From: Gaiellasilicea sp963705515
GTDB lineage: Bacteria; Actinomycetota; Thermoleophilia; Gaiellales; Gaiellaceae
Length of the DNA stretch: 64,000 bases
Direction of reading: 5' to 3'
Assembly (NCBI GenBank): GCA_963705515.1
Contig: CAVPJV010000008.1
Span: forward strand, 682,001-746,000
Positions 62,179-64,000 of this stretch are shown here, piece by piece. The notes beneath the pieces were generated by a model that was given only the letters and a program-made list of their open reading frames with translations, was not told the DNA's origin and did no database searches. Position 1 is the first letter of the stretch, and the number at the start of each line of letters is the position of its first letter. A program made the position numbers and the translations under genes.

Positions 62179-62790
62179 GTGGCCAAGCTTGTCGGCGGCA
62201 GCGCTGCCAAGGACGTCACCCTGGACGCCGAGATCTTCGGCGCCGACGTGAAGCCACACCTTGTGCACGAGACCGTGCGCGCCGAGCTGAACGCTCGCCG
62301 CGCCGGCACACGTGGCGCGAAGACCCGTGGTCTCGTCTCCGGCGGCCGCGCGAAGCCGTGGCGCCAGAAGGGCACGGGCCGCGCCCGCGCCGGCACGACC
62401 CGCGCACCGCAGTTCACGGGCGGCGGCGTCGTCTTCGCGCCGACGATGCGCAGCTTCGATGTCAAGGTCAACCGCAAGGCGCGCCGCTCGGCGCTCCGCG
62501 GCGCCCTCTCGAGCCACGCCTCGAACGGCACGCTCGGCGTCCTCGACGCCTCCGGCTTCGAGGCCCCGTCGACGAAGCAGGCCAAGGGCGTCGTCGAGTC
62601 GTGGGCCAAGGAGCAGCCGCTGCTGGTCGTCGCGACCGAGGACGAGGAGACGCTGATCAAGTCGTTCCGCAACCTCCCGAAGACGCTCGTGACGGTGCCG
62701 TCCGAGCTCGAGGTCGCCACGATCGTCTGGGCGAGGAGCGTCCTCGTCACCGAGGCCGCGCTGCCGCTCGTCGAGGGGAGGGCCTCCTGA
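62179..62790 (+). CDS. rplD: 50S ribosomal protein L4
   Basis: As read, 203 residues from GTG 62179 (AKLVGGSAAKDVTLDAEIFG): L4 features are HLVHETVRAELNARRAGT, SGGRAKPWRQKGTGRARAGT and the tunnel loop, then ALSSHASNGTLGVLDASGFE. No ribosome-binding site fits that GTG. ATG 62153, overlapping the rplC stop with GGGAGG 7-9 nt upstream, is much better. It needs one missing base near 62163-62167 to read MAARKSSKPVAKLVGG. So the gene probably starts at 62153 with a one-base deletion in the sequence. Confidence 0.92.
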   Translation: MAKLVGGSAAKDVTLDAEIFGADVKPHLVHETVRAELNARRAGTRGAKTRGLVSGGRAKPWRQKGTGRARAGTTRAPQFTGGGVVFAPTMRSFDVKVNRKARRSALRGALSSHASNGTLGVLDASGFEAPSTKQAKGVVESWAKEQPLLVVATEDEETLIKSFRNLPKTLVTVPSELEVATIVWARSVLVTEAALPLVEGRAS

Positions 62791-63086
62791 TGAGCCTCCA
62801 CCCGAACGAGGTCCTGCTCGCTCCGGTCGTCTCGGAGAAGAGCTACAGCCTGATCACCGACCGCAAGTACACCTTCAAGGTGCACAAGAACGCGCACAAG
62901 ACGCAGATCCGCCAGGCCGTGGAGGAGCTGTTCGAGGTCCACGTCGAGAACGTGAACATCCTCAAGGTGCAGGCGAAGCCGAAGCGGCGCGGCGTCTCGA
63001 AGGGCACCCGTCCGGGCTGGAAGAAGGCCATCGTGCAGGTGCGCGAGGGCGAGACGATCGAGATCTTCGAGGGGGCCCAGGTCTAA
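62790..63086 (+). CDS. rplW: 50S ribosomal protein L23
   Basis: A 98-residue L23: VLLAPVVSEKSYSLITDRKY, FKVHKNAHKTQIRQAVEELF, VNILKVQAKPKRRGVSKGTR. It sits at the tunnel exit and binds trigger factor and SRP. ATG 62790 shares one base with the rplD stop. Confidence 0.96.
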   Translation: MSLHPNEVLLAPVVSEKSYSLITDRKYTFKVHKNAHKTQIRQAVEELFEVHVENVNILKVQAKPKRRGVSKGTRPGWKKAIVQVREGETIEIFEGAQV

Positions 63087-63089
63087 GCC

Positions 63090-63932
<843 letters not shown>

Positions 63933-64000
63933 GTGAGCAGATCGTCGAAGAAGGGGCCTTTCGTGGAGGAGCGGCTGATGAGCCGGATCGAGTCCATGAA
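63933..64000 (+). CDS. rpsS: 30S ribosomal protein S19 (partial, runs off the window)
   Basis: GTG 63933 directly follows the rplB stop and encodes SRSSKKGPFVEERLMSRIES, the conserved S19 N-terminus. Only the first 22 codons are inside the window. Gene order rplB-rpsS is as expected. Confidence 0.92.
   Translation, partial: MSRSSKKGPFVEERLMSRIESM

Overview
The window is a 64 kb stretch of very GC-rich bacterial chromosome with densely packed genes on both strands, many GTG/TTG starts and GC-dominated third codon positions. The ribosomal/RNA polymerase layout, an RpoC with a long insertion near its N-terminus, CsoR-type copper control and the Opu-type transporter point to an Actinomycetota genome. 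A deep-branching class such as Thermoleophilia (Gaiella/Solirubrobacter relatives) is the most likely placement. This is inferred from gene content and protein flavour; no 16S gene is present.

Layout. 1-0.85 kb: two badly frameshifted reading frames at the edge. 0.9-9.3 kb: alr, a copper module (copA-csoR with a CsoR-type operator), an SDR, a large secreted subtilase and fabI. 9.5-13 kb: a four-gene overlapping ABC exporter operon (two ATPases, two permeases). 13-13.5 kb: a non-coding stretch with a 170-bp imperfect palindrome. 13.5-20 kb: a membrane protein, a receiver/kinase/LuxR two-component set, a small membrane protein and an MMPL transporter with a TetR-like operator. 20-24 kb (minus strand): a tight operon of ridA, a YbdK-type glutamate-cysteine ligase, an M14-like peptidase, a peroxiredoxin and a polytopic membrane protein. 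24-36 kb: assorted enzymes, trxA, an unusual IleRS-like class I synthetase, ispH, a 1229-residue multi-GAF kinase with its receiver, and a CAP-domain protein. 36-41 kb: an EamA transporter, a small secreted protein and a complete osmoprotectant ABC importer. 41-64 kb: tdk, tRNA-Met, then rpmG-secE-nusG-rplKA-rplJL-rpoBC and, after a short interruption, the str/S10 operon rpsL-rpsG-fusA-tuf-rpsJ-rplC-rplD-rplW-rplB-rpsS.

The most interesting object is the peroxiredoxin at 21445-21876 (minus). Its reading frame is interrupted by a single UGA exactly at the peroxidatic-cysteine position. A strong stem-loop follows at the spacing expected of a bacterial SECIS element. It therefore looks like a selenoprotein that a standard gene caller would truncate to its C-terminal 91 codons.

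Other points: two identical AT-rich palindromes inside one membrane-protein gene; an 18-bp palindrome repeated upstream of a small protein and of the multi-GAF kinase; recurring TAnnnT boxes 6-14 nt before start codons, suggesting widespread leaderless transcription; and an IleRS-like enzyme whose KMSKS loop reads EMHGS. Single- or double-base frameshifts occur in several otherwise intact genes (kinase at 15.8 kb, ileS twice, probably rplD, and the first 0.8 kb). The cluster of such events in essential genes suggests consensus errors in the assembly rather than biology.
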